Positions 44,226-57,887 of a stretch of 64,000 bases of DNA are shown piece by piece. A model generated the notes under the pieces. It saw only the letters and a program-made list of their open reading frames with translations. It ran no database searches and was not told the origin of the DNA. Made by a program: the position numbers and the translations under genes. How positions within the stretch are numbered: position 1 is the first letter of the stretch; each line of letters begins with the position of its first letter. This DNA comes from Sepioteuthis lessoniana (lineage: Eukaryota > Mollusca > Cephalopoda > Myopsida > Loliginidae): the NCBI GenBank assembly GCA_963585895.1, contig CAUZXS010005791.1, positions 2,403,501 through 2,467,500 on the forward strand, written 5' to 3'.

Positions 44226-44482
44226 ATCATAAATAACAACATTCACTTCACATCATTACTAATTTTGTTTCTATTTTGTTCTTTTTCTGTTTGTTTTTTG
44301 TTTTGTTTTGTTTCTTAATTTCTTTTTAATCTCCTTAAATTCTGTGCAAAAAGTCATTACAATCTAACAATTTGAATTTTTTTTCTATTTTTACTAATCT
44401 ATCCTGGATTTAAAATAAAACAGAAACTGTAAAAGAAAAAAGAATGGAAGAAGAAGAATGTCATAATATTTTTTTACATATA
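44226..44482. other. No gene recognised
   Basis: T-rich low-complexity DNA between the LINE piece and the mariner. Confidence 0.5.
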
Positions 44483-45361
<879 letters not shown>

Positions 45362-46675
45362 TATTTGAAATTTTTATGTAACATTGATGTGTTTTGCATG
45401 AAAGAAAGAAAAAAAGGAAGGAAAAAAGATATTGAAAAAAGTAAAGTAAACATAAAGAAGCATATCAGATAAAGTTCAATTTCTTTTTCATAATTGAATT
45501 TTTCCAAGATACAACCAAAAAAGGGTGGGGTGCCAATAGAAAATTTTTAAAAGAATAAGAGGCATATCTAATAAATTTTATTTTTCTTTCTTTCTTTCTT
45601 TCTTTCTTTCTTTTTCCTACAAGCAGAACTTGTGAACTAAATGAAACATTATGCAAATTTAAAAAAGAATTCTAATTTTTTCATTTTTTTTAGCTGATTA
45701 TGATTAAAATTCTAACATCCTGATTATTTTAGGGTTGATTTAAAAGGTCAAATTAGGAGAGATTCAATAAAAATTCAACTGTCTGACTAATGGGATTTTT
45801 AATTGGTGTGGGGTAGCAGCCATTGACTTCATGCTGCTGTTTTCAAGAGAAAGATTGTCTCCGTAAAATTATTTATGCTTGAAACTAGATTATTGTGCCT
45901 GAATCAAGATTATAGAAAAATATCACAGAACTCATAATTATTAAATATGTTGTTTAAATTTCAAAATGATTTACTTATTATTTATAAGTTGCATTTTGGT
46001 AATTTGCATGTTGCTCGACAAAATGTGATCACACATTTTGAAAAATTGACATCTATTTACCAAATTTTTCAATTCCATAAGATTTAATCAGTTGTCTTAG
46101 AATTGATGCCTTTTAAAAGAATTAGGGGAAAATCTTGAATAAATTAGGAAAAAGATAATTATAGAAAAATTATTTTTACATCCAAAACAAAATTATTGGA
46201 TTTTGGAATGAGTGATTGTTTTAAAAAACAATTAATTTTCAGGATTTTGCATTTTCAGGATTTTGCATTTTATAAATCTAATAAAAATTTACCAAAAATC
46301 AACTAATTAATAGAATTTATTTAAAATTTCGTTAATTTTTCTCCTATTCTTTTTTTTTTAAATATGAATTCTAAGAAAAATGATTAAGCCATTCCATGTG
46401 AATGAATTAGGTTTTTTCAATGGGTGTCAATTTTATGTGTGTAATCATTACAACAACTATGAAACTGCTGCCTTAGTAGAATCAATCTATTTGTTTTGCT
46501 TTTTAGATTTTTTTGTCAAGTATTTCTTTCATCTTAATTTTAGCTGTTTTTTACCACAACACTTCAGACTACTTTCGACAGTCATTTGTGGACAATACAG
46601 ACCAGATGTTAAAAAAGAAAGAAAAAAGCAATACTCAAATTCACACACACACACACACACTCTCTCTCTTTCTCA

Positions 46676-46714
<39 letters not shown>

Positions 46715-46744
46715 TCAGAGATGCTACTGTATAATGTACAATGA
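45362..46744. other. No gene recognised; microsatellites
   Basis: Very AT-rich, with (CTTT)n at 45585-45613 and compound (CA)n/(TC)n at 46639-46718. No coding similarity was seen. Confidence 0.5.
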
Positions 46745-47760
46745 AAATGCTAAAGAGACTACAAATTTACAAAGTTGTTAGAAAACATAAAGCATCTCAT
46801 GAATAAGGATAATATTGAGATATTTGGCAAAATTAAAGAAACAATTAAAATCTTTAACCAAAATATAGAAATAGAATTTGGGATTGAAAAATGAGACATG
46901 CTGATACAGAAAACAGAAAAAGAGGAATGATAGAAAGGAATGATCGGACCAATCAAGAACAGTCGGAGAAAAAAAACCTATAAATACCTGGGAATATTAA
47001 AAGTAAATACCTTCAGGAAAACTAAGATGAAAGGAAAAGTAAGAAAGGAATACCTCAGAAGAAGAAGAAAACTAATAGAAACCAAACTCTCCAGTAGAGA
47101 TCTAATCAAAGAAATAAATACCTGTGCAGTCTCCCTTGTATGATACTCTGGACTCTTCTTAAACTGGACAAGAGGGGAACTCAGGCATATGGACAATAGA
47201 ATAAGAAAATTGGTGATAATGCACAGGCCCTTACACTTTACTGTATGTGACAAGAAATGAAGGAGGAAGAAGAGTTACCAGCACTGAAGATTGTGTAGAT
47301 ACAACAATTCAGACTCAAAAATATACAAAAAAGAGCAAAGAGAGGATAATTACAGCTGCTACTAACAGCAATACTAACAGAAATAGCTTAAAGATAAACA
47401 GGAAAACAGTAATTTAAAAAATCTAGAAAACAAAATGGGAAGAAAAATAACTATGTGGATGTTTCAAGTGACAGACTATGGAAATTGCTCTGGACATGAC
47501 TATAAGCAAGAAACCTGAAGAGAGAAAGGGAAAATAATGTCATAAGAACGAATTATGTCAAAGAAAAAACAGATTATACACAGCAGAATAAGCAAATGCG
47601 GTAGACTACCACAAAAGGAATACAAAATCCAGGTGAGAAAAGTGATCCGATGTAAATTGTGCCAAAGACTTAAGTCAAACTTTAGTCTTTTGTTATTCAC
47701 CAACCAGAATCTCTCTGAGATACAAATGGCTCACCCAAACCAGGCCTGAAAACCAGGCTT
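46745..47760 (+). mobile_element. RLE-type LINE (R4/Dong-like) fragment, + strand, long
   Basis: Reads IEIEFGIEK, KTYKYLGILKVNTFRKTKMK, GKVRKEYLRRRRKLIETKLS, SRDLIKEINTCAVSLV, then LKWTRGELRHMDNRIRKLV and STEDCVDTTIQ in other frames, and ends near KSNFSLLLFTN around 47700. This is the stretch after the RT palm through the thumb of the same family as copy A. Broken in several frames. The RT core and endonuclease are absent. Confidence 0.75.
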
Positions 47761-49035
47761 AACTTTAATAAACAAGAAAAAAAAACTTGTCATCTGGTGG
47801 ATTTTGGTGTGCCAGTGGACCACACAGTAAAACATAAAAATTAAAAAGCTGGACAAATACCTATATCTTGCCTGAGAGCAGAAAAGGCTGAGGAACATGA
47901 AGGTGACAGTGATACAAAATTGAAGTTGGTGCCCTTTGAACAATATCCAAGAGCCTGGGAAAAAAACTGGGGTAACTGATGATTAGAAGAATCAAAACCA
48001 TTCAGACCACAGAACTTAAAATCAGCAATAATACTTAGAAGAGTCCTGGAGACCTGAGGAGATTTGCTGTCCAGTGAAAATCTTACAATTAGAACTGGTG
48101 CAAAAAATTTACAAAGATTAGAATAAATCATTTTTTTTTATTAAAAGAAAAGAAAATAACATTAAACTTAAAACTTAATCATACAAACACAAACACATCA
48201 AGTGAAGCAATTTTAAATTTTATTTTTAGTGTGTATATCTAAGGATATATAAGTTTTTATCTGGGTGCCAATTAATGAGACATAAATACTTTTGTCTAAA
48301 GACATCTAATTGATTTCATATAATGACAAATGTGTACTGTCAGTGTGTATAAGACAGGCATTGATATACGGAAACAACTTTTGATTAAAAAAGTTGATTT
48401 TATTTTTACTTGCAAAAACGCGCCTCATAAACAATTAAAAATAATAAACTATGTTTCAAAGAAATTCAAATTACGGTATTACAAGCACAATTAGACATAA
48501 ATAGGACCCAAAATTAAGATGAAATAAATTCTAATAAAAAGAAAGCAATGATAATCCACTGTACTTCATCTAATAATAATAAAATTTACTAATCCTTCTC
48601 GTCTAATAAAAAGTATACAAGAAAACATACAGGTAAAAATCTGATATCAGATATTATGACGAAAATATAATTCGATTATTGGGGGATTTCACAGGCTCAC
48701 TTTGAACTAAAAGTTATTAACTTTCAATTTTTTAGTTTTACTAATTAATCTTATTTTTAACAAATAAAATATATTTTTTGGTAATGTGTCCACGAGGAAA
48801 AATATCAACAAATGAAATAAATATGTCGCTATCTCAATTACAGTTATCTCCCTTATATTATAAACTCCTATCGTCTAAATTTACTTCTACTAGTATCCGA
48901 AGATGACGTCTTGCTGTTGTTGTTGTTGTTTTTTTTTGTTTTGTTTAGTTTTGTTTTTTTTGTTTTTTGTTTTTGTTTTGTTTTTTAATCTCTAGTTTTT
49001 TCGATTCTTGATTAGGTATTACCACTGTCTAAAGG
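47761..49035. other. No gene recognised
   Basis: AT-rich unassigned DNA with a G/T-rich low-complexity stretch at about 48910-48985. Confidence 0.45.
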
Positions 49036-49509
49036 GATGTTTATAATCCCCAAATTTCTTTTGGTGATATCCTTATGCCAGAGTTTGGTCTACCACTTTT
49101 ACGTGACCCTTCTTGAAGGTACAGGATCTGTTTTGGCAGTCTGCTATCCTCAAATCTGTTCAAGTGGCCAGCCCAATTTAGGTTATGTTGGGTGAGTAGA
49201 TTGTACGTGCCAGGGAGTTTTATTTTCTCCGGGGTAAATCTATTTGCCACCACCGGACATTTAGTGACACATCATATAGACGCGTTGTACTAGAAGGATA
49301 AGAGAATTATGGCGCGGTACACGGCACAGTCAGTAATTATGGAAGCGAGTTTAACTGAACAAAAGTCTGATAAAAGCCTTTTATATTCATGTATTTAGTT
49401 CCACATCCTTCTAGTCTGCAGGGACTTCCAAGTTTGCCCAAGTGTCTCTTATCATAGTGTAGAGTACCTTAACAAGCCTCTTATCTTAATAACTTCTAGA
49501 TGCACTCTG

Positions 49510-49925
49510 TCTGTAATATGAGACTGTAGCAGCCACAGATCTATTTCCTTTCGCGAATCAATGCCCCCGCCAAGAGATTCGGTCCCTCACTGACCAATCA
49601 ACTGGCAGAGCGCATTAATTCCTTCTTCCTCTCAAGAACTATTTTTCTAGTCCCTTCTTTTTCTGTGATGACGGGCATGAGCCAGCAGCACAAACAGACC
49701 TCTCTCACATCCCTGCTACTGATTCCCCTTGGAACCCCATCGCTGAAGAAGACGTCGCTGCTATCTTCGCACGCGCTTCCTACAAACCAAGGACCAACAT
49801 ACTGACCAGCGACACAAAAGGGACACTTTCTTACTCTTACTCCTTTACACCAGCTACGATAATAAACCTTTCTTTGTTATGTTGTTTAAAAGAAGTTTCG
49901 TTATTCATTTGTGTTGCCAAATAAT
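49510..49925 (+). other. Unassigned GC-richer insert, terminal-repeat-like
   Basis: Starts near TGTAGCAGCCAC and contains AATAAACC toward its end; it lies between two RTE LINE blocks. It could be a solo LTR from an old element, but no matching partner was found in the window. Confidence 0.3.
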
Positions 49926-50634
49926 TTATAGTGTTAGAGAAATTAACTATTTTCCCGAAACACTAAAAGACTTTTCCGTCAAGGAGCGATAACCTTGCTC
50001 ACTTCATCCTGCTCTGAACATATACACATTCAGTGTTAGATTGACCTTTTTTCAATGTTGTTAACTAGATGTTGATGGTTTCTTGAGCAGTGTTACAAAA
50101 TGACTATTCCACCTAATAAGAAGCAGTTGTTCTGGGTGGTTCACTTTTAGCCCCCACACAGCTGTCATGGTTTGGAGTCATTAGGGCCTGCAAGTGTCTG
50201 GAATTCAGCTGCTTTTGTCAGCCACTATTTATTTGTAAGTTCTCTACATCTGTCATAGAAGATGACAGCATATTCTATATCTGGCCTTAGAAGACTTGGT
50301 GTTTTTGCTGCGCATGTCATTCCTGTTCTTAATAAGCTCTTCTAGCTTCATGCTGTTTCCGTCAAACCAGTCTTCATGCTTCTTAAGCGTGTGGTTGCAA
50401 AAGACAACGGACGAGAGTAATGAATTTAATTTCGTTATTTTTAAATAAATAAAGTTGGTATGTTAGAAGATATACGGGCTATTTTCTTCCACCAGATAAC
50501 GAGTATAAGCCGTTCTTTTAGTTGCTGGTTTGGTATCGTGGCACACGATATGTGACTTGGGTCGGTAAGCCGTCTCGGTCTAATGTTTGAATGCGGGCTT
50601 GATTAGTAGGGCGTCAGAGTTTTTTGTTCTTGTC

Positions 50635-50670
50635 CGAAATGTGACGCGAAATGTGACGCGAAATGTGACG
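50635..50670. repeat. Three exact 12 bp tandem repeats
   Basis: CGAAATGTGACG three times in a row, inside the unrelated insert splitting the RTE LINE. Confidence 0.95.
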
Positions 50671-51290
50671 CGTGATCTCGGAATCAACTGACATTTTTAA
50701 AAGCTTTTGTGGACCGTTTTATAGTCCCATTTGGGTTGAATCGACCAAAAAAAAATTTTGGAGAGGAAAGTTCCTAATGGGTTGAAAAAACGGACCTTTT
50801 CAATTGTAAATTTAAAGATACATTTCAACAGGATGAATGCACGGAGCCTACCAGTGCAGCGACGAGTTTTATTCATTTTGGTCTCGGTCATCGTCTAGAC
50901 AACATCCAGTTAATGCTAACTTTTTCAACTGAAATGTACGCTCGTGGTGTTTTTATTTGTTTATTGATTTCTTTTGCTTGTATTGGCAAATCGGAACAGA
51001 TTTCTGCATATAACTTTCTTTACTGCAGTGCTGAATTTCTCTTTGGATACCTAGTACACGATTGATTTAAAAGCATTCCACTTTTCTTCAGCACCTGCTG
51101 AAATTCCAGCGAGGCTTGCAGGTAATCCTTGACTTTGTTGATCTTAATCGTGTTGGTTGCAATCTTCTTCATTCTCCGTCTCACTCGTATTTAGCAGTAG
51201 ACATGGTCAGTACTGCAGTTAGCTCCTCTCATCGCTCTTGTGTTTAGAAATTCTGGCAAATCACGCTGTCACGTGATGTAGCTGATGAGT

Positions 51291-51699
51291 TATGTATGCG
51301 CAGAGATGAGTTATGCATCCGCAGAGCTGGTTCGTACTGAAATAAAAGACTGAGATAGAACAGACACATGTGTGTAGATTTATAGGTTTCTTAAGCACTA
51401 CTAATTAGCAGCAGTTGCTATGTTCACGACTACTGTAGTAGCAGTAGCAGGAGCCTCGTTGTGATCTATATGACATGTTAGCCTTTTTAAAATGTTATAT
51501 TTTTGTGCAAGGTTTATCATTCTTCCACTTCAGGTTGTGATCATGTTTTGTATTGTTGTATTAGGGAATAGTGTTTCTCTTTCTTTATTCTTGGTGTTTG
51601 GTTTTTGATTTTCTTGGAATATAATGTTATAACCGATGTTAGTATTTGTTGTTGGTTACTTTGTCCTAAGTAAATGACGCCTGTTGCCTTCTTCTTGCG
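51291..51699. other. No gene recognised
   Basis: Contains a short imperfect repeat, GATGAGTTATGTATGCGCAG and GATGAGTTATGCATCCGCAG (51287 and 51307), and an AATAAA word. Possibly old terminal-repeat material. Confidence 0.35.
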
Positions 51700-53084
51700 T
51701 CCACAATGATCACTGCTGTTTTCTTTCAGTTCTGCCGGAAGTTATCTGATTGACAAGGCGTCCGACTTCTCTTTTTATTTACACCAGAGCTCACTCATCC
51801 TCGCGCCTCCATCACACAAGGTGTCCGCATTACGCCTAAGCTGCCTTTTGTGCACTCAGAAGGATCCTGATTCTCTTTCTCTGCAGTGCCTAAATATCTA
51901 AAGTACCAGCTGGTAATAGATTTTTTTATACCACGATCCTACAAAGTCTGACCCTCTTTCTTCGAGATACGGTAGGTCTTGTTCAATTCCGTCGCTCGAT
52001 TCCCGTTCTGTCACACTCACCCCATGATCACACAAATAACAGGGCGGACACGATCTTTTGTTTCGGATGCTTCCCCGAAGGCGGATTGTCTGAACTTCTT
52101 CCTCGTAGGAGCTCTTAGAATGATTGGTAGTTGGGTTCTCTGGTGAACCGTCAATCTCACGTGATACAGGCTCAATCAGCAGCTTATTTTCCGATGATTT
52201 ATACTCGCTGTCACTCGCTGATCGGGTTGTTTCAAGATCAGGATGGAGATCCTTCACATGGCATGATATCAGTGATATCAGTGACACGCCCCTTTTTGAA
52301 GTTAAGGGTGTACCGGCTATTAGGAAGCCTTTCTCAGACGGGACCCTCTATCCTGTGTGGACTGAACACTTCTCTTTGACTCGGCGAGCACACGCCGTCG
52401 ATTCCTTTGACTTGTACCCGTTAGCTGTAGACCTCATTGACAGGTGCACTTGTAGAGACACAGCGTCCCTTGATGTCTTTTTATATCTGTACACCGCCTC
52501 CATGACTGTACACTGCTTTCTAGCGGCTATCCTTTTTATACTTTGGTTGCATCCCTCCGCTATGCCGTTTCCACTCAGCACATGCGCACATCGCAATCTA
52601 AGCTGGACCCCCACCCCATTCGCCCAGGAAGCACTTGAATTGCTACTGAAGACGGTGTCATTGTCAATAAGGATCTCCTCTGGCAGCCCTTGTTCGCAAA
52701 ACACTGACTCTTATTGGCAAATGACACTTGAAGAGTCTCGACGCAGCAATGGTCGACTGCGAATCTGGAGGATGTGTAATCGATAAACGTAAAGACATGT
52801 TGGCTGGCGTGATGGGTTGTGTCCATAGCCAACCTGTTCCAAGTACGGCTTACTGCCAGCTTTTCTCTTCGCCATTTGACTGGTGCAATATCTATTGATT
52901 GGCACATCTGGCGTCGCTTGAATAAGGCCTTACGGCATTTGTAGACACTGACAAATTGGTCAACCGCACGAAATAGCACGTCCTTCTTACACCAGAGTGC
53001 CTGTTGAGATGGTATATTTTCATTATCTCGTCTGGCTCCTCCACAGAAGCAGCGCATACAGACAGTACGGACTCATCGCTATTT

Positions 53085-53119
<35 letters not shown>

Positions 53120-55250
53120 TGGCACCCGGGTCAATTTATTTGCAAGGTTGCAGTCCGATATTACAAAGTTATGTCCACGAACAGTTCATATTCGGCGACC
53201 ACTTTCTTGATTGTGCTCAGCTTCTGATAAGCATCTCGCTAACCGCCTTAGTGCGCATCCTGGATTTGCCTGTCAAGGTATCCGATACCCAGTGGTATAC
53301 GCATAAGGAGTCAGTCCACATATGCAGCTTTATAACCCTCACTAGAACGTCAAGTTAATATGTGCGGCATCCTTTATTAGTCACAACCAGCACGCGTCCT
53401 CGATTGCAGCTCTGTCCTTTTCCAATAAGACTCCAATCGCCAAGAAGCTAGCATCAACCCAGAGGTTCATTTCTTTCCCCTACACTCACCAATCTCCTTT
53501 AGCAAGGTCGTTCTGCTTCACTCGCTGTGGTCTCTGTCCCGATACGGACAAACAAGTCGTCTCGTCGTCCCAACCCTTGGTGACTGCGCTTGTTCTGCGT
53601 TTTATAGTGCTTGCTGCTACACGAAGCCATCAGCATATTGGTAGGTGTCCCACGAGCCTACCACATAGGAAAAAACAGCAGGCCTAAAAGTCGACGAGTT
53701 ACGCAGACGCCCACTCTTTCACTTTTTCTTCCTGAGACAACACAGCACCGATGATTGCCTTCATTATTTACGGTGCCACATTTGATCCAAAGCCCAACCT
53801 GGTGAGACACTACCTTCAACCGGTAAACATCACTGTTTGAAACGGCTACAATGACTCAGTAATCTGAACTTGCAAGTAGGCCTTTCTCAAATCCAGCAAG
53901 AATACATTAAATCAATACTGGCGTCACTCCCGCAGTTTGCTGGCACAAAAATCAGCATCGGCCGTGAATTCGCTGAAGTAATGGTTTAGATCCCGGTAAT
54001 CCATTATCGATCTTATTTTTGCCTTGTTCTGCTGTACAATCGCCAAGTTTTCTATGGAGATAGGGAATCAACTAGCCATCGTTAATGCACACGCGGAGCT
54101 CATTTTCGTATGATGGTCTCATTTGGCTGGGCACATGGCATTCAGCTAAATTATTTTGTAGCTTGACTGGTTCACAGTCTCCCGACCACTTCCATGAGGT
54201 GGTCTAAATCTTCTGTGGCTGGTTGAATTCGACACAAAAGTGATTGGTCAATCTTGAATACTGCGCATACGAGGACCTCCTCTCGAAACTTTACTGTACC
54301 TGTTTGTGTGATGAGAACATCACCCAAGTAGCAGGTCAAAGTTTAAGGGCTTCTCATGCATCACTAGCGCTTTGACATTGGCGGAATTCCTAACGTCTGT
54401 GCAGATTTTCACTGTCGTTATTTCGTGACATATGCGCATTTCACCGCATTTCGCTCGAACACTTCCCTTCTGCCCTCATTTTTCCGGACAATCCCAAGCT
54501 ATATGTTCGGCTTCGTTGCATCAGTAACAGCACATACGCACTCCTCGTTTTCTGCTCGCACAATTTCTCGCTATGTAGCCCTGACTGTTGCAATTGTAGC
54601 ATACAATTCCTATGCGGGGTCCGACCCGAGGGAAGCTTCGGTTGGCTTGTGGGGATGCGACTATGGGTTCCTTTTGTTCCTCGTCGTCGGTTATAACAGC
54701 TCGAGCGCGAGTGAGAAACTGTTCCAGGATCATAGTCTCCATCCTGGAAGAAGCCAGGAGAAGCTGTGGCAGCCCGGATATGAACGCACACGTCATCCAA
54801 CATTCGATCTGTGATTCCCCAACCAGCCGAGTGAGGTGACGTAACTGTTAAAACTCATCCACGGTTTCACTCTACCGAAGTCGTTGTGTTGAAAACAGGT
54901 CGAATGCATTGAACACATCTGTCGCGTATGCGGCCATGAAGGCTCGTTTGATCTCTTCCGAATCCGCCCTCTTCTCCTTGCTCAGTTGCCGATAGCAGTT
55001 GTCCATAGCAGAGAGTTCGCTGACCAACTCGACGTTTTTCGATCCATTCCATGATTGGCATGTCCGTTGCAGAATTCTGGAATGAGCCGAATATCGAAAG
55101 CCTTACCCGTCATCGTGAATGAAAAACAAAATCCGAAATAGCTTGTGGTTCGTAGAAATTAAATAAACACGCGAAATTAGTTTCATCAACGTTTCTCTTC
55201 TCGCGTCCATAATGATCACTGTGCTTTCTCTCAGTTTTGTTCAAAGCTTT
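51700..55250 (-). mobile_element. Ty3/gypsy LTR retrotransposon fossil, copy 2
   Basis: A broken relative of the element at 22037-25520, on the - strand. Parts in order: gag-like (about 55130-54440, with the same opening FDIRLIPEF), a zinc-knuckle region near 54600, RT/RNase H traces (about 54330-53200), integrase (about 53100-52380) and C-terminal part to about 51900. A short motif of about 45 bp (GTGATCATTATGGACGCGAG and GTGATCATTGTGGACGCAAG on the - strand) lies near both ends, which suggests end repeats. It has many breaks, is clearly older than copy 1, and carries a T28 run near 53091-53118. Confidence 0.8.
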
Positions 55251-55618
55251 ATTCGTAAACACAATAAATTATATAATAAATTGGGTTTACGGAACATAAA
55301 GTTCCCTAGCTTTAAAGGAGGAAAAAAGAATCAGTGTTCAGCTGACTAAGGAACCCAAGCTAGCCACATTCGCCGACCTATTCATACAATACAATAAAAC
55401 TCATCCGTACTTCGTCATGTACGCCGGATTCACCAAAATTCCACAATCGGGGAAAACCCACTTAAAAACCTTGAAATGAAATGATTTATGATTTATATAC
55501 AATGAATAATTGTGGGTGACAATTTGAACAAAGGGTGGAAAAAACAAAGTTGGAAAACCAAGGAGAAAAGCCCATTTGATTGCCCTCCATCCCCCATCTT
55601 CAGTTGGAAGGCCGACAG
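55250..55618 (-). repeat. Interspersed repeat, second of two copies
   Basis: Counterpart of 1200-1680. Here it is wedged between the Ty3/gypsy fossil and an RTE LINE piece. Confidence 0.5.
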
Positions 55619-56065
55619 TTTCTTTGGAGAGACCACAAGCTAAAATTCTTTGCACCATCTTTCCTTTGTGTATGGAGCCAAACAAATACCTTGGAGAATC
55701 TACAAAGGAGTGTTGCCTCGAGGTTTTTGCACGAACGCTTTCTAAGATTCGACGTATGGTTAGAATCTGTTATGTTGTGGATCGGTTTCTCCGAAAACCA
55801 TTCTTCTAAGAATTTTCTCTAGTTCTGATTCGATGCGGTTGAGTAGCAAAGTATTAGAAATCTTAGCCACTATGGTTATTACAAAGTCACCCTTCTTAGG
55901 AAAAGGGAGAATTCGTCCCTTTGTCCATCTATCTTTTGTGTTCTGCTTATATACGGCGGTGCAGTATCGGAGCAATAAGTCTGTATGGAGACATAGACTT
56001 CTTTGACATTGTTGTTAGTGTTCTACAAGGGGATACATTAGCCCTACATCTGTTCATAATCTGCC
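55613..56065. mobile_element. RTE-like LINE fragment with internal inversion
   Basis: 55980 down to 55613 reads on the - strand as RYCTAVYKQNTKDRWTKGRI, LPFPKKGD and FGSIHKGKMVQRILACGLSK followed by ETV, the RT region up to box A of the family at 15030-18036. From about 55981 to 56065 the + strand reads YGDIDFFDIVVSVLQGDTLA, LHLFIIC, which is the immediately following RT block (box B) of the same family. The two neighbours are therefore in opposite orientation. This is the arrangement expected from twin priming during LINE insertion. Confidence 0.7.
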
Positions 56066-56745
56066 GTTTTTGTAGATTTGCTTGTGTTTGAAGTAGGTGT
56101 TGGTAATGACCAACTGGTGTCCTGTGCTGATTCATAGCAGCAGATTACCATTGATATTAGCCCTCTCCATTCCAAACACACCAAGAACCTTCGGCCAGGT
56201 GATTGGCCAACTCGAGCGTTAAAGGTCGTTAAAGAGCGTTAAGAAGAACAATTTTATCTGAGTTCTGGGTAGTACGAAATATCGAGTTGAACTAGTCGTA
56301 GAAACTGCTTATTTTTTCTGGACTGTTGGTCAGTTGGGGCATAAGCAGCGATTAGGGTACAATATCTACTGTCGACTAATGGAAACCTCAACGTAATAAA
56401 TTTGCCATTAACTGGTTTGGGATTCTCAGACATAGTTGGCAGAAGACCATTCCTGACTGCTAAAGACACACCAGATTCACTTCTGTCTATTGAAATTTTC
56501 CCACTTTAGCCCGTATCTTCTCTGATGCTGCCACTTTTAGTGAATCTGACCTCACTCAGAGCTGCAATGTCAATGTCGTATTTTTGGAGCATTTTAGATA
56601 TTATAGCGCTCCTCCTTTCAGGTTTGTTTGAGTTGAGTTTGTCCAGCAACGTTTTTTGAGCCTTTTTATCCTGGGTGACGACATCCTTGTATGGGTATTT
56701 TTTTTTTTAGTACATGTTTTGTAGAAGTTGACAAGGTTCTTTTTA
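56060..56745 (-). mobile_element. RTE-type LINE endonuclease fragment (different subfamily)
   Basis: - strand pieces: DIAALSEVRFTKSGSIREDT (catalytic E region), ESGVSLAVRNGLLPTMSENP, FITLRFPLVDSRYCTLIAAY with APTDQQSRKNKQFL, then FNARVGQ and LVITNTYFKHKQIYKNGR in other frames. This is an APE endonuclease of the AALSE/YAPT type, distinct from the CFDP2-like one at 17987. The block carrying GDFNARVG is partly shifted. No RT follows. Confidence 0.75.
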
Positions 56746-57264
56746 GGATATACAAAGTTTTATACACCCTATCTTCCTCCGAGAGAGTGCTGAGCTAGTA
56801 AGGATGGTCCAAGACGCGATCAGCATCTTAGTGGCCACAGTGACCGGCGAGAAATACATGAAGGCGTGTAAATCCACCCTCACATGTTGTCACACGTTTG
56901 ACTGTTTATCTAAATTTACTAACACTAATATATAAGAATATATTTGTAAATGCATAGTATGCAGATGAACAACATTGTTTAATAGATTTTGATGAATAAC
57001 TTAACAGAAGATTTTACATAATGTGAATTTGAATAACCCTTGTTGAATTTTCTTCTTAATCAACCCACTAATTAATTTAGGGTAGTTCCGCAGTTTAAGT
57101 TGCATCTTTGAATATTTGATTTATTAATTGATTTTAACATGTCAAACCGCCTAGAGGTTAGGGAATTGTGTTCATTGTACGTTTATATCTATATTTTCTG
57201 TATGTTTGTTTCTTTATCTTTTTAAAGTAATCCTATCGAATATGAATAATTTTTAAACAGATTT
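56746..57264. other. No gene recognised
   Basis: AT-rich unassigned intron. Confidence 0.45.
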
Positions 57265-57375
57265 ATTTGACTCATAGAGAGAACCCTAACATGTACAACC
57301 CAAAGTTCCAAAATTGGAATCTCACCTTCAGATGCAGTTTAGTGTCATACCCAAGATATCCCTTTTTGGGAAGGA
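57265..57375 (+). repeat. Interspersed repeat shared with 8262-8400
   Basis: See the matching blocks TTTGACTCATA and GTGTCATACCCAAGATAT. Confidence 0.45.
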
Positions 57376-57496
57376 GTCATAAGTCTGTGCTAGAGATAGA
57401 ATTAATATACTCTAGCTCTACCAAAACGACATAAAGAAAACTAATTATGATTATTAGTAATAAATAGGTATAAAAATGCTTAATCTCAAAACAATT

Positions 57497-57502
<6 letters not shown>

Positions 57503-57531
<29 letters not shown>
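57503..57531. repeat. (AGT)n microsatellite
   Basis: About ten AGT units. Confidence 0.9.
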
Positions 57532-57534
<3 letters not shown>

Positions 57535-57618
57535 CTTTGTTCTTTATAATAGGGAATAGAAAATTCTCTGAATGAGATTAGAAGATCGTATCTGAAAGTT
57601 ATGTGTATCATAAATAAT

Positions 57619-57747
57619 AATAACCCAGTTTTCCCCAAAATGTATCATGTTTATAATGATTATGAATGTGGCTGTCTCAGCCACATTCATAATCATTATA
57701 ATAATTCATTATAGACATGATACATTTTGAGGAAAACTGGGTTATTT
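57619..57747. repeat. Long hairpin, ~56 bp stem
   Basis: AATAACCCAGTTTTCCCCAA ... TGAATGTGGCTG (57619-57674) is mirrored by CAGCCACATTCATAATCATT ... AACTGGGTTATT (57678-57747) with about two mismatches. The right arm carries an extra ~13 bases near its middle, a local duplication of AATTATTATAATG type. The loop is only three bases. It resembles a palindromic MITE. Confidence 0.9.
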
Positions 57748-57887
57748 AGTTTTAGTATCTAATTTCAACTACTGAATGTACTGATACAAGATTATTAAAA
57801 AAAAATTGAATCTGACTCATTCATAAATGATAATGCCACAGCAGGTGCTTCTCAACAGGTTTAGTATTGTCCTTCTAGAGAGGGTGG

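Larger units (their letters stand above)
49040..51290 (-). mobile_element. RTE-like LINE, broken into three blocks
   Basis: - strand blocks in order: the end of the endonuclease (about 51290-50850: MRGANCSTDHVYC, KINKVKDYLQASLEFQQVLK), a linker (about 50390-50080: HTLKKHEDWFDGNSMKLEEL, IKNRNDMRSKNTKSSKARYR), and the C-terminus (49253-49041: NLNWAGHLNRFEDSRLPKQI, LYLQEGSRKSGRPNSG, the typical R-GH--RM-D-RLPK signature). Unrelated DNA separates them at about 50395-50840 and 49270-50075. The RT core is missing. Confidence 0.7.

Noticed and set aside
52124-52786. A 220-codon + strand open frame
   Set aside because: It is the antisense shadow of the integrase and C-terminal region of the - strand Ty3/gypsy fossil.
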